Part shown: piece by piece, positions 20,443 to 31,102 of the stretch
Numbering within the stretch: position 1 is the stretch's first letter
Layout: each line of letters opens with the position of its first letter
Notes under the pieces: model-generated
Databases searched by the model: none
Seen by the model: the letters and a program-made list of their open reading frames with translations, nothing else
What the model was told of the DNA's origin: nothing
Position numbers and translations under genes: made by a program
Source of the DNA: Cornus controversa
Lineage: Eukaryota; Streptophyta; Magnoliopsida; Cornales; Cornaceae
Direction of reading: 5' to 3'
DNA length: 64,000 bases
NCBI GenBank assembly: GCA_026545225.1
Contig: CM048850.1
Location: forward strand, 8,171,501-8,235,500

Positions 20443-22284
20443 TCAGTACCAAGTAGAAACATCCTGTTTCGGGAGCATATCCCTTGCAACCCCGGGTATA
20501 CCCTCTGTATAATCAACAGACAGAAGATTGAATGGAGATCCAAACATCAAGTGAAAATTGTCATTATGGTTGTCCTCGAACGAGGATTTTAAAGCCCTGC
20601 AAGGGTCAAACCTATCCTCCTCTTGTGAAAACATCAAACAATTAATGGGTATGTTAGTTCCTTCAAATATATTACCTTCCATCCCAACCACTTGGCCGTG
20701 GTGATAGCTGTCCTGCTGACATTGAATGTTTGGTTGCGAAAGAGCCTGATCTCCAGCAAGTGTGATGTTCCCAGGATCTGAGTTCTTGTTGGCTTGAATA
20801 TTAGCATCGTAAAATGACATAAGGTCACTGATCATTTTCTGCCCGTCTTTTGGAACTACAGAAAAATCAAAGGAAGGTGTGATTGAACTAACTGGTGGAG
20901 CAGCTGGCTGCTTTGGTTGGACAAAGGGTCGAGTGAAAACAGCTGGTTTCATTTCGTTAATCTGAAAGTTTGAAACTCCAAACTCTGAAGAATTGCTTCT
21001 AAATGGGCATGTCAATTGATGATTGTCTCTAGAAGACCTGTCATGAAAACCTTGTCGGAATTCATTATGAGGACATTGAAGGAACTCACATGTATAGATT
21101 TTCTGATCCATCACAATGCTCAGTTCACTGGCTGACTTCCTCTTCCTGGTGAAATCCAAGCTGGTGATGACTTCATCCTTGACCGGATGAGATAGCTGCT
21201 GAACAGGCAGTCTATCATTCATTCTCTCCATCCCCATATTAAACAAATTGAAATTGCTGAGCTTTTGCTCCTGTATATTGAAGTTAGGTTCATCTCCAGT
21301 CCCTTCAACATCATACTCACTACTATCAGTGTTGACAAAAGACCCACTACCACCTGAAGAGGACAAAGGGGGACATTGATCAGGGTAAAGTTCTTGAGCC
21401 AATGATTCCTCCTGGTTGATGATCGCGAGCCAAGTAGCACTCTCTTTGGCTGTCATTTTGTCTTGCAAGCATTTAGACTGCCTTACAAGCTTGCGAATCT
21501 TAGAGATATCAGGGAACATATGCTTGATCACTGCCGTGAGAACGCCAACCTTCCATGCCTTCTTCAAATCATGAGGCTTCTTGTAAGGCGGGGGGCTTTG
21601 ATCCTTCTGTAAACCCAATTGAGGCCACCATTCCTCATTCCCAGTGGGCCACCATGGTGGTGAAACACCTTTCTCCAATGGAAACCGCCTCTGCGGGGGG
21701 TCACAATGCTGCATTAGAGCTGACAATAACGAACCAAGGGTGGTGTCTTGAAGCTCCTGCAAGGTGTGTGGTGTAGGACCAACTGAACTGCAGCCTTCAT
21801 TCTTGTCCGGAATCAAATTATCCGTTTGGTATTTTGCTATTGCAGCTGGGCCATTACGATCAAACCTGACCTTGTCTTTCCACCATTCCCGGAGATTGTC
21901 GGATGCCCCACTTACTGGCTTTCCCTTCTCTGGAATAATGCCATAAACAAAACCTTGAGCTTTACAAACCTCCATCATCTTCAACATGTACTTCAAAATC
22001 CCATCTTGCGCCCTTGACATCTTCTTCCTTCTGGCCTGCTCCTGGGACTGTTGTTGTTTGGTAGCATCAATGCATTCCTTACCCTTATTCAGTTCCTTGA
22101 GTCTCTTCATTCTCATTTTGTCCCTCCACATCCTCCTCTCTAGCTCATCCATGTCAATCTCTTCATCTGTATAATCATCTTCAACAACTGCCTCTGATTC
22201 AGTTTGCAGGGCCGCTACATCTCCTTCCCGGATCGGGGCAGAAAATACATCAAGATCACAACGAAAACCCATTTCATCAAACAT
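20443..22284 (-). CDS. EIL: EIN3/EIL family transcription factor (ethylene signalling)
   Basis: An intact single coding exon of 613 residues, close to Arabidopsis EIN3 (628) and EIL1 (584). EIN3/EIL proteins are nuclear regulators that act below EIN2 and bind ethylene-response promoters such as ERF1. In order: MFDEMGF start; acidic patch with [20 protein letters not shown] (about 35-54); basic RKKMSRAQ (86-93); DNA-binding core with [19 protein letters not shown] (131-149), PPWWP (209-213), [20 protein letters not shown] (235-254) and [15 protein letters not shown]; a C-terminal region with ISDLMSFYD. The lysine cluster corresponds to the region hit in Arabidopsis ein3-3. The C-terminus favours EIN3/EIL1 over EIL3. 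The frame is open six bases upstream (GTG ATA), but the first ATG is at 22284, just 5 nt inside the exon after a 5'-UTR intron. No defect is seen, so the gene is probably functional. Confidence 0.97.
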   Translation of the reverse strand: MFDEMGFRCDLDVFSAPIREGDVAALQTESEAVVEDDYTDEEIDMDELERRMWRDKMRMKRLKELNKGKECIDATKQQQSQEQARRKKMSRAQDGILKYMLKMMEVCKAQGFVYGIIPEKGKPVSGASDNLREWWKDKVRFDRNGPAAIAKYQTDNLIPDKNEGCSSVGPTPHTLQELQDTTLGSLLSALMQHCDPPQRRFPLEKGVSPPWWPTGNEEWWPQLGLQKDQSPPPYKKPHDLKKAWKVGVLTAVIKHMFPDISKIRKLVRQSKCLQDKMTAKESATWLAIINQEESLAQELYPDQCPPLSSSGGSGSFVNTDSSEYDVEGTGDEPNFNIQEQKLSNFNLFNMGMERMNDRLPVQQLSHPVKDEVITSLDFTRKRKSASELSIVMDQKIYTCEFLQCPHNEFRQGFHDRSSRDNHQLTCPFRSNSSEFGVSNFQINEMKPAVFTRPFVQPKQPAAPPVSSITPSFDFSVVPKDGQKMISDLMSFYDANIQANKNSDPGNITLAGDQALSQPNIQCQQDSYHHGQVVGMEGNIFEGTNIPINCLMFSQEEDRFDPCRALKSSFEDNHNDNFHLMFGSPFNLLSVDYTEGIPGVARDMLPKQDVSTWY

Positions 22285-22289
22285 TATCA

Positions 22290-22751
22290 CTGTGCAAAAA
22301 ACCTGGATTTCACCCTAGCAAGAACTTCGAACAAACAAATTCTAAGATCCCAAAACACACTTTTTCTCCAGAAAAAATAGGGAATTACTCAGATCACATA
22401 TCTTCCCACCTGCAAACACTGACACAAAAGAACACCCCAATCAAAATAGAATATTATCACTATATCAATTGTCGATTGTATGCAATTGAATCTAATCAAA
22501 CAAAAAAGTACTAATAATTTCCACATACACACTCAACCCCATACACATCCCAATACAAAGAAGAATAATAAAATCCCAAACAGAATACAATTTTTTACCA
22601 TCTAAATTGGGTGCATCTATAACTTACAAACAAAAAAGGAATTCTACATCTCTGCACACCGAGGAACACATTCATACTTACAAAAACCAGGAAACAGATG
22701 TAGATAAACATATGAAGTACGCATAAACTAAAAACATATATATATATATCT

Positions 22752-22792
<41 letters not shown>

Positions 22793-23330
22793 CAAGGACA
22801 AACCAAAAACTTGTGTTGATCTTTTTTCTGTTTTTATCTTAAGCATGTTTAATTAGTCCATATTTTTTGTAGCAAAATAATAATATACGAAGTATTGAAA
22901 TAAACTGACCAATCCATTATCGTATGGAAGTCAGATCTATAGACGGAGACGAACTGGGTTGGGGAAAATTTCAACGCTATCCCTACCCATGATTTTCCCG
23001 GAAAAATCAGTATAATTTCTTGAGAAATCAAAATACTGTTTAGATCTAAGGAAAGCTTGAACTAGCTCATGCTGTGGACAAAACAAAAATCGAGAACGAA
23101 ACTATCAGATAGTCTTAGCAAAATGATTATTTCAAAGCATCAAACTGAACTAACAGCAAAACTAACACCAAGTGTACTTCAAGGTTTGGAGATCGATCTG
23201 GGTTTATAAGACCAAATCAACTAAAACCAATAAGTAGAAAAATTGAGAACAAAAAGCACGAAATTGAAGGAATAATTCAACAGTAATATTAAAGGAAATG
23301 AGAGAAGAAAAAAGTTTCAAAGAATTGTAC
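22290..23330 (-). other. 5'-UTR intron of the EIN3-like gene
   Basis: On the minus strand a donor (ACG|GTACAATTC) at 23330 and an acceptor (TTTTTTGCACAG) ending at 22290 bracket 1041 bp. Only 5 nt separate the acceptor from the ATG. A 5'-UTR intron is usual in EIN3/EIL genes. It contains an (AT)n run at about 22737-22790. No coding feature was found inside it. Confidence 0.7.
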
Positions 23331-23371
23331 CGTTCGACTTCGTGCTTACAACTCCACCACTCCTGCTAAAG

Positions 23372-23410
<39 letters not shown>

Positions 23411-23430
23411 TGTATTATTATTGAGGGAAC
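23331..23430 (-). promoter_or_regulatory. 5' leader of the EIN3-like gene with (TC)n tract
   Basis: Non-coding first exon upstream of the predicted donor. On the minus strand it contains an uninterrupted (TC)n repeat (23371-23406, read as GA on +), typical of plant 5' UTRs and core promoters. The exact transcription start is unknown. Confidence 0.5.
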
Positions 23431-23488
23431 TATAGGGATGTAAAAGGTTTCTTTATTTGACAAGGAGTAATGTTACCATGAGTTCCAC

Positions 23489-23494
23489 CACGTG
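23489..23494. promoter_or_regulatory. G-box CACGTG upstream of the EIN3-like gene
   Basis: The palindrome CACGTG (context CCACCACGTGTTGG) lies about 80 bp upstream of the (TC)n leader. G-boxes bind bHLH and bZIP factors such as PIFs and HY5. Position makes it a plausible promoter element; function is inferred. Confidence 0.35.
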
Positions 23495-23753
23495 TTGGTG
23501 TTGAAAATTTTGTACCAAAATTTATTTAGAAGACTTTTTTTTTTTTTTTCCTCCATTAATTTTATGTTATTTTAAACTAATTTTGTTAGTTAAAGATATT
23601 TTAATATTGGATATGTGATAATATCATTTGTGCACAATTTTTTGTGTTCAAAATGCGCTAATTTAACTAATAGGCAATGGCAATGTTGTGAGGGTGATGA
23701 CTAAAAAAAAAAAAAATGCTAATTTAAAAGAGAGCTCATGATGATTTTTAAGG

Positions 23754-24033
23754 ACAATACTTACTTACCGGTGTGTAAGTGAGCTCTCCTAACTGCAAAT
23801 GTGTTCCAATAAAAAATGAACACATCAACTTTAATTACAAAATTAAATTTAAAATGTAATAAATAAGTATAATAAATGAGATTTAAAATATAATAAATAA
23901 ATATAATAAATGAGATTGACCTCATTTATTATACTTATTTATTACACTTTAAAACTAATGTTTTCATTTTTTATTGAAACACATCAGCGGTTAGGATGGC
24001 TCACCTACACACCGGTGAGTAGGTAAGTATTGT
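23754..24033. mobile_element. MITE with about 65-bp inverted ends
   Basis: Left end ACAATACTTACTTACCGGTG and right end, read in reverse, ACAATACTTACCTACTCACC followed by GGTGTGTAGGTGAGC. Pairing continues through CCTAAC and CAATAAAAAATG. The interior folds on itself through repeated TAATAAATAAGTATAATAAA strings. It has no coding capacity. I could not define a convincing target duplication, so the superfamily is open. Confidence 0.82.
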
Positions 24034-24125
24034 TTAATTTTTAATATCAATTGTGTAATGATATAACTTATGTATTTTTTTTTATTAAAAAATGAACCAA
24101 TTTAAGAGCTCATAACAACTATGCC

Positions 24126-24259
24126 AATCTCATGGTAGTTCACATGACCTCTTTATCTTCTTGTCATGATCATGTATAAATATTGAGATGTTAATCTCAT
24201 GGTAGTTCACATGATTTTTTTTTATCTTCTTGTCATGATCATGTATAAATATTAAGATG
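24126..24259 (+). repeat. Tandem duplication, 67-bp period
   Basis: Two copies in tandem: AATCTCATGGTAGTTCACAT ... TTGTCATGATCATGTATAAA at 24126-24190 and 24193-24259. They differ by a few bases and T-run length. ATGATCAT inside each copy is a short palindrome. Confidence 0.9.
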
Positions 24260-24708
24260 CATGTCTAAACTTTGAGTGAAAATTATATGAAAATGATATA
24301 ATGAAAATTTCGTATCAAAATTCATTTACATTATATCACTCAAACATTATTATTATTATTATTTTTACATCATTTGACTAAATTAAACTATTAATTTTGA
24401 AGTTTATTTTATATTATTTTGAATTGATTTTTTTTATTAAATTTTTTTAGTGGGAGTGCATTAAATACAAACTCCTAGGAAAGTGCTTCCTAGGCACTTA
24501 AATTGGACTTTCATGTCCCGTCATTTGCAATATTTACTGCATAAATTATTGTTTCCTAGAAATGTGGACTCGTTGATTCTTTACTTTGAGGGAAGATCCA
24601 TCTCGCTTTGCCAATTTGAACAAGGAAGTTTTTTTTAATTGTAAGAGTAATGACTTGGACAGTGAAAGTTATTACTGAATTAGGAAAGTGAATTACTTTC
24701 ATGCTGAG

Positions 24709-25591
24709 TTTGGTACGCAGAAATGAAATGGAATGAAATTAGAAATGGAATGAGAATGAGAATGGAATAGAATGGAATGATCATTCTTATTCTATTGTAT
24801 GGTTACAAATATGAAATGAGGTAGGAATGAAATAAATTTTAAATCAAAAATTTCAAAATACCTCTCTTAGTGACAAATAATTTAAACCAACAAATGTGTG
24901 GTGGTAGAGGAAGGTGGCAATGTGGAGGTGATGGCGACATTGTGGTGGTGGAGGTGGTGATGGAAGGAGGCAATGTAGAGGTGGTAGTGGTGGAGGAAGG
25001 TGGTAATGTGGAGGTGGTGGGGGTGGCGGTGGAGGTGGTGGTATGGCGGTGAAGGAAGGTAGTGATGTGACGGTGGAGGTGGAGATGGTGGCGATGTAGA
25101 GGTGGTGGTGGAGGAAGGTGTCGACGTGGAGGTGGTGGTGGAAGAAGGTGGTGATGTGGAGGCGATGGAGTGGTATGGTGGGGGTAGCGGTAGAGGTGGT
25201 GGAGGAAGGTGGTGGTAATCTGATGTGGTGACAGTGGTGGTGGTGGCGGAAGAAAGTGGCGATATAGAGGTGGTGGTGGTGGTGTGGAGTAGGAAGTTAG
25301 TGATATGGAGGTGGTGGGGGTGGCAGTGGTGGAGGCGGCGGTGATGGAAGTGGTGGTGGTGGTAGAGTCGGTGTGGTGGAGGTGAAGGGGTTTTTGGTAA
25401 TATGATTTTTTTTTAAAAAATCTTATTAGGAATGGAATGCCCATTCCATAAGTTTAACTAAAGAATGGATTTTCATTCCTGAAAATGGATTTTCATTCTA
25501 AGAGAATGACCATTCTCACCTTAAAATTCATACCAAATAAAGGAATAGTTGGAATGAGTATTCCATTCCATTCCATTCTTGCATACCAAAC
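24709..25591. mobile_element. MITE-like inverted-repeat element carrying a GGT-rich minisatellite
   Basis: Ends TTTGGTACGCAGAAATGAAA and, in reverse, TTTGGTATGCAAGAATGGAA are inverted repeats that continue as GGAATGGAATG tracts. The interior from about 24895 to 25390 is a GGT/GGC/GGA-rich degenerate repeat (GGAGGTGGTGG units), read on the minus strand as a His/Thr/Pro/Ser-rich open frame. That frame is low-complexity and I do not regard it as a gene. A clear target duplication was not found. Confidence 0.75.
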
Positions 25592-26060
25592 GCAACATCA
25601 TTCTTATATAGTGCAAGTGGAACCCACACTTTCACAATCCAATGGATATACATTATATTCACTACACATTCGGTGATAATTTTTCACTGTACAAATCATT
25701 ATCCTAATTGTATTACAAAGATACTGACAATGTTAGTGACACTTTGATGAAAAAAGTCAATCAGTTTAATAAATTTATGAGATCAATAATGAATATGACA
25801 ATATTGGCGTTTCTACGATGAAGTTTAATGAACTGTGAAAGAGAACTTATTGGTTCTCTGTAACTTGTATGGAGAGATTGAAGAATGTTCAACCAACGGA
25901 GTTCTATATTAGTAGTTGAATGTATCTAAGAAAGCTATCCCTGTTGTCACATGATTCCAATTATTTAGTGGAAGTCATGAATTATGTCTACTCATGTTTC
26001 TCACCAATGTCATGGCAATATATATATATATATATAAAATTTCTAACAGAAGATTAAAAT

Positions 26061-26366
26061 GTGATTACACTCACCTCCCCAGGAATTTTTTTTTTTACAA
26101 TTATACTGCTGTACAAATTTTCTTTTTAATTAAATAATTTTTTTATTAGAATAGATTAAAGAAACAAAGTTATATGATTACAAAATACCCCTTGTGAAAT
26201 TCTCAAAAAAAAAATGATTATGTAAAAATTCTAAGCCTATTTTTAGAATTTTCAGGTGATTTTTGTACATGAAAAACTGACAGGGGAGGTCAGTGTTACA
26301 AAACCCTGTGGATAAGAGAGGTTTGTGTTATTTTTGAAAATACAGGGGAGGTCTCTATTATTAGCT
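26061..26366. repeat. Inverted-repeat element with CACCTCCCC ends
   Basis: Left GATTACACTCACCTCCCC and right, in reverse, TAATAGAGACCTCCCCTG face each other about 300 bp apart. A further GACAGGGGAGGTCAGTG lies inside at about 26279-26295. The pattern resembles common plant MITE-like repeats. It has no coding capacity and the limits are approximate. Confidence 0.45.
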
Positions 26367-26375
26367 TATTTACAG

Positions 26376-26570
26376 TAGGGCTGCAACTCAAGCAGGCTAG
26401 GTGGGTTAGAGACTCAACTCGGGCTCAACCCTAAGTATAAAATGTTCAACCCTAGCCTGGCCAAAACTTGACCATACAAACCCGAGCTCAACCCGTTCAT
26501 AATTTTTAAATCTCGGGTTAAAATCGGGTTGGGAATTTTGGGCTACAAATTCGGGTTGATTCCCATTACT
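26376..26570. repeat. hAT-like terminal/subterminal region
   Basis: Begins TAGGGCTGCAACTCAAGCAG. It carries repeated GGGTT and CCCGAGCTCAACCCG-like strings in both orientations, as in subterminal regions of plant hAT elements. It lies about 1.4 kb beyond the 3' end of the hAT transposase relic and could be one end of it. A matching opposite end was not found. Confidence 0.4.
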
Positions 26571-27924
26571 CTATTACATTTGCAAGTTAACTAGATTCTG
26601 AGCTCTCCTCAGTCCTCACAGTCTACTGTAAAGTTCCTATTGTGCTGCTTTAGCCTAATGTAATTTACAAACACATCCATATCTCCACTGTACTAAATAA
26701 TGAAATAAGTTTAATAATTCAAGATTTTGGGTATTTATTTTTTTTCATCTCCTGCCAATTATTACCATATATATATATATATATATAGGCATGGCATAAT
26801 AATTAATATCAAAAGCTTACAAAGTCATTACATCACTATGTTCATAAAAGAAAAAAACATAAAAGCTAAATTTAGTCCAAAGTTCACACATTAACCATTG
26901 TACAGTCATAAGACAATATTAATACAACATTACAAAACAACAAAAAAGTACATCAAAATTAATATTAAATCATCCATTCTCCTAGTTCCTGCAAAAGTAA
27001 CATGACAACATCAATATATGAAGATGTAAATAAACATATATATATATATATATGGCATATACGAATCATTTATCAAAATTATCTCCCATACTACCTCTTA
27101 AATTTTAGTAGATGGCTCTCCCTCTTTAGCAGTGCAAGCTCCAACATTCTTCACAAAACCTATAAAAATTAATGCTTAACTTTCAATGCACTTAAAGATT
27201 AATGATGAGAATTGACAAATTTATGATTGAAGTTTTTCAACTTTTTAAGTGGAATGGCTCATAATTATATTCTAATCAAATTTCAGTAATTTATGTATGA
27301 AAGAAACTGAATTACCTCTGTTTACTTGGCCAAAGTTGTACCCCGTGACATGGTATAATGACTTGTAGAAGTGTATAGAAAAATAAACAAAGAAAAAGTA
27401 TTCAATCCCAACTCTTATTATCTCCTAGAAAATCTGAGTTTACAATAAATTTTATATCTACAAGGTAGAATAAGAGAAACTCTCAATAACATATTTTAAT
27501 TAAGCAAAATTAAGGAAATATAGTACAATCTTATCCTTTTTAAAAAAATTTCAACTTCTACTAAAATAAAAAATCCAAACAATTCTCAAATAAAACAACG
27601 GATAACAACTTGAAATTAAATCCAGTGGACAACAACTTGACCCATACAAAAATCAACAAAAAAAAAAAAGATAACTACAAAAAGGGGGGAGAGAGAGAGT
27701 AAAACATCACTTGTCAAAATGCATTATGTCATGAATGCTACTTAATAGTACTGCTGCAATAGTGCATTAAAACAAAGCATAAAAGTGAAGTGTTGAATTA
27801 AAAAGTGCATAAAACAAAGCGTAACAGTTAAAAAAAAAAATAGTGTATATTCAGGAGTTAAAGAACAGTGCATAAACAAAACATAAAAATACAAAAACAT
27901 TGCATAAAAAATACAAGTAATACC

Positions 27925-29921
27925 TTTCTCTAAATCTTTGAGTTCCTCTAATTTTTTTTCTATCTCAACAGGTGTTGAAGAGCTCCGTAACCAATCTTGG
28001 GCACAAATCAAACACTCAACAATTCGAAGACTTAAAGAACTACAAAACGAGTCAAGTACCTGACCCTCGGTGCTAAAAGTCAACTCCAAAGCCATGGTTG
28101 AAATGGAATTGCCAAAATGTTTCGAGCCATACTTGAAAGAACACGATATGAAGAGGCTTTTACTTTCCACCACTCCAAGATGTCAAAATTAGTTGATTCA
28201 TCTTCAACTTTAACAACATTTTGCAAGTAAGGTTCTAAGTCAGACTTGATCACCTCAGTTTGCTCAACTTTCAAGTATTTACCCCAATTCTTCTTATTCT
28301 CATCAAGAATACTATCTTCTCCCTCCATGTCATCTATTTCAATATCAACATGCCTTTTAGGTAAATCAATATCTTTCTCCAACTCAATTGATGCATAATT
28401 TTGATAAAGACGATCCATGATGTCTTTTATCTTCCCAATCAACTCTTCAACCTTGCTACTCAAACAAAATGATGCAAAATAATATTTCACATATCCTAGC
28501 TTGTAACGAGGATCTAACATCACTACTATGATCAACAAAATATTAATTTTGTCAATGTTGCAATACTTTTGAAACTTTTCTGTTATTTTTTTGGCCATAT
28601 CACTAAAGAAAATAGTTTCACTTTTTGACTACTTTTGCAACAAAGTTTGGATTCCACTAACTTCTTGAAAATTTGAGTTAGAAGTGACATATTTAGACCA
28701 TGATACACGCTTTGTGATAACATAAAAATGATATAAGAACTTGTGTAAATTCTTTGTTATCAACCAATTTGTTTTTGGTTAGAGGACTATATTTAAATTC
28801 ATGTGAAAAATTTCCATCTTGCTCCTCCAACCGCTCAAAAGCTTTTTGATACTCAAGGGCTGCACCAAGCATAAAATAGGTTGAATTCTATCGTGTTTGC
28901 ACATCCAAACATACTGATCTTTTAGATTTAATCTTCTCTACCTCAGAACATTTATTGAAAGTTTGCAAACAAGAAGAAGAACTCCTAACATACTTCACAT
29001 AATCACGAATGTGAATGATGGAATTACTCACTTCTTCAATTCCATCCTTCACTATCAAATTCAAGATGTGTGCAAAACACCTTATATGAAACTTATTACC
29101 CTCCAATAACAATTCATTGCGCTTATTTAACCTCCTCTTCAAAGATAAAGCTGCCACATCATTAGAGCTTGCATTGTCAACAGTTAAAGTGCAAAGCTTC
29201 TCAAGTCCCTACTCTAACAAGCAAGTTTCAACAGCTTGTGCAATGATTTCAACACGATGTGGAGTTGGAACCACACGAAAATTAATGATCTTTTTTTGTA
29301 ACTTCCAATCTTTATCAATATAATGTGCCGTGAGACACATATAACCAATATTTTGAATGGAAGTCCACAAATCAGTGGTGAGACAAATTTGTGAAGCCGA
29401 TGACTCAAAAATAAATTTCAGTTTGTTTTTCTCAGTTTCATAAATATTAATGCAATCTTTTGGCACAGTAGTTCGAGAAACCAACTGAAATTTTGGCTGT
29501 AATACACTACAAAACCTTTTAAACCCATATTTTTCACAAAACTAAAAGGATGTTCTTCAACAATAATCATTCTAGCAAGCTCATTACGACAAACTTCTTT
29601 CTCAAACTTCCAATTACTAACACCAAAATTATCAACACTAAAACTTAAGATTGTTTGGGTAGGGTCTTTATTATTTTCATACTTGCAACACCTTTTTTTT
29701 AAGTGCCGAGTAAGAGTGCTAGTTCCTTGTGCACTAGGACAATGAAATATATGATCACAGTAATTGCATATAACTTGCTCAAAAAGGCCCCTTTCCTCTT
29801 TTTTAATTTTTGTGAAATGCTCCCATACTTTAGATTTTGATGCATAAGATGACTTTTTATGTTTACCTTGAGTTACAATGTCCGCACCTTTACCTTTACC
29901 AGTTGTTGATTGTGGCTTCAT
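27925..29921 (-). pseudogene. hAT transposase (BED zinc finger, RICESLEEPER/DAYSLEEPER-like), frameshifted
   Basis: A cut-and-paste transposase read from right to left in several frames. At 29418-29921 the N-terminus starts MKPQSTTGKGKGADIV. It is followed by a BED finger (VWEHFTKI, CNYC, TSTLTRHLKKRC) and EEHPFSFVKNMGLKGF. 29209-29484 carries ICLTTDLWTSIQNIGYMCLT, with the first catalytic Asp in TTDLW. 28888-29157 carries RCFAHILNLIVKDG. 28080-28598 carries MLDPRYKLGYVKYYF and FDILEWWKV. The C-terminal dimerisation region runs on in another frame to about 27925 (LELTFSTEGQVLDSF, LICAQDWLRSS). Several frame breaks make it inactive. Order and motifs are complete, so decay is fairly recent. Confidence 0.88.
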
Positions 29922-30339
29922 TTGTCGTTGTCTCTATGCTTAAGTTGTCTGAAAATTATAATTCCAAAAAAAAAAATGGTTCACCAAAATTTTAAAGTAT
30001 AATAATAACATAAAATTTCATGCCCACAAATTAAGTATGTACTTTTTTAATACATAAATGATAAACCAAGTACTATTTTTACAAAATACAAATACATAAA
30101 CATCATACCATCATAACTTACTTTGGACATTAAAGTATTTGAGAGCTTCAAGAAAAGTATCTTCAAATGCATTTAAGTCATGACAAACCTATCTTTCCAA
30201 GGACTTTCTCATTCAACCATTCAAGATGCTTTTGAACCTAAAGTAATGCAAACATTAATAATGAGTAACTAAGAAATACATTACAAAATGATATATATAT
30301 GCAAGATAACTAAAATTCTAACCTCTTTTGATTTGTTGT

Positions 30340-30728
30340 TGTATCTTCTTTTACTCTTTTTTTCTATCCCCTTTCTGATCCTTTTAGGAGCTCATTTGGC
30401 AATTGACACTTGTGAGTTAATCACTGAGATGTCAAGATTGCGAGAACTATAAAGTTCTTTAAAGTACTTAAGAGAATTATTAGCCATTGCATATTTTTGT
30501 CAAAGCTTACTTTAACGCATCGTATGCAATATTAAAACTCTCAATGCATATTAACCCCTCCTCACTCAACTTGGTGGCTTCTTGAAGTAGCTCATTAAAA
30601 TGTTGCTTCTTTGAACAAACATCTTTTGGAATGTGTCTTATGGGATCAACACTTTTTGCATCTTTAGTCCATCTCTTTAAGACGTATTGAGAATGAATGT
30701 TAAAAACACCAAAAGATTGGAGTACCAC
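30340..30728 (-). pseudogene. FAR1/FHY3-related (MULE-derived) C-terminal fragment
   Basis: 30507-30728 reads FGVFNIHSQYVLKRWTKDAK, then a Ser/Asp-rich stretch and CSKKQHFNELLQEATKLSEE. This is the region after the SWIM zinc finger in FAR1-related proteins, where IPSKYILKRWTKDAK-type strings are diagnostic. The upstream MULE transposase core and FAR1 DNA-binding domain are absent here. The frame breaks at about 30507, with decayed sequence continuing to about 30340. A stray fragment, not a gene. Confidence 0.65.
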
Positions 30729-30729
30729 T

Positions 30730-31102
30730 AAAAGATCAAAATACTAGAAGGTTTTAAACTCTAGAATGTTTGAATTAAAATACGCTAGAATGTTTGAGAC
30801 TCTCTCTTGTAATTCACAAGAGAGACGTGTGTGGCATATATATGCATAGGATGCTATCCAAATTACAAACAATTACAAATTACAAAAGTTTGAATATTTG
30901 AATCTACATAACTAATGCTTCATTTTTGAAATATTGTTGCTCTTGTTATCCTAAGAAGATCAAGTATTGCGGTTAGGATATAAAACAACATCTAATTTGA
31001 GTTTTGAAATATCATTCCTTTTGTTATCTTGAGAAGATTGAGTCTTATTAGGATATGAAACATTATCCAATTTGAGTTTTGAAATATCATTCCTCTTGTT
31101 AT
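30730..31102. repeat. Tandem 75-bp repeat, truncated by LTR insertion
   Basis: Copies start at about 30924, 31002 and 31077 (TTTTGAAATATCATTCCT ... GAAGATTGAGTC ... TTAGGATAT). The third copy stops after 26 bp exactly where TGTCACGCC of a family-A LTR begins at 31103. Upstream CTCTCTTGTAATTCACAAGAGAG is a perfect hairpin at about 30800-30825. It may be part of an older LTR element. Confidence 0.7.

Noticed and set aside
20443-22290. Extended EIN3-like start with two extra residues
   Set aside because: The two extra codons are GTG ATA and sit at the predicted splice acceptor; the first ATG is at 22284 and matches the usual MFDEMGF-type start.
24839-25444. 201-codon minus-strand frame rich in His, Thr, Pro and Ser
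   Set aside because: It is the translation of a GGT-rich minisatellite inside an inverted-repeat element; low complexity in all frames, with no start context or domain.
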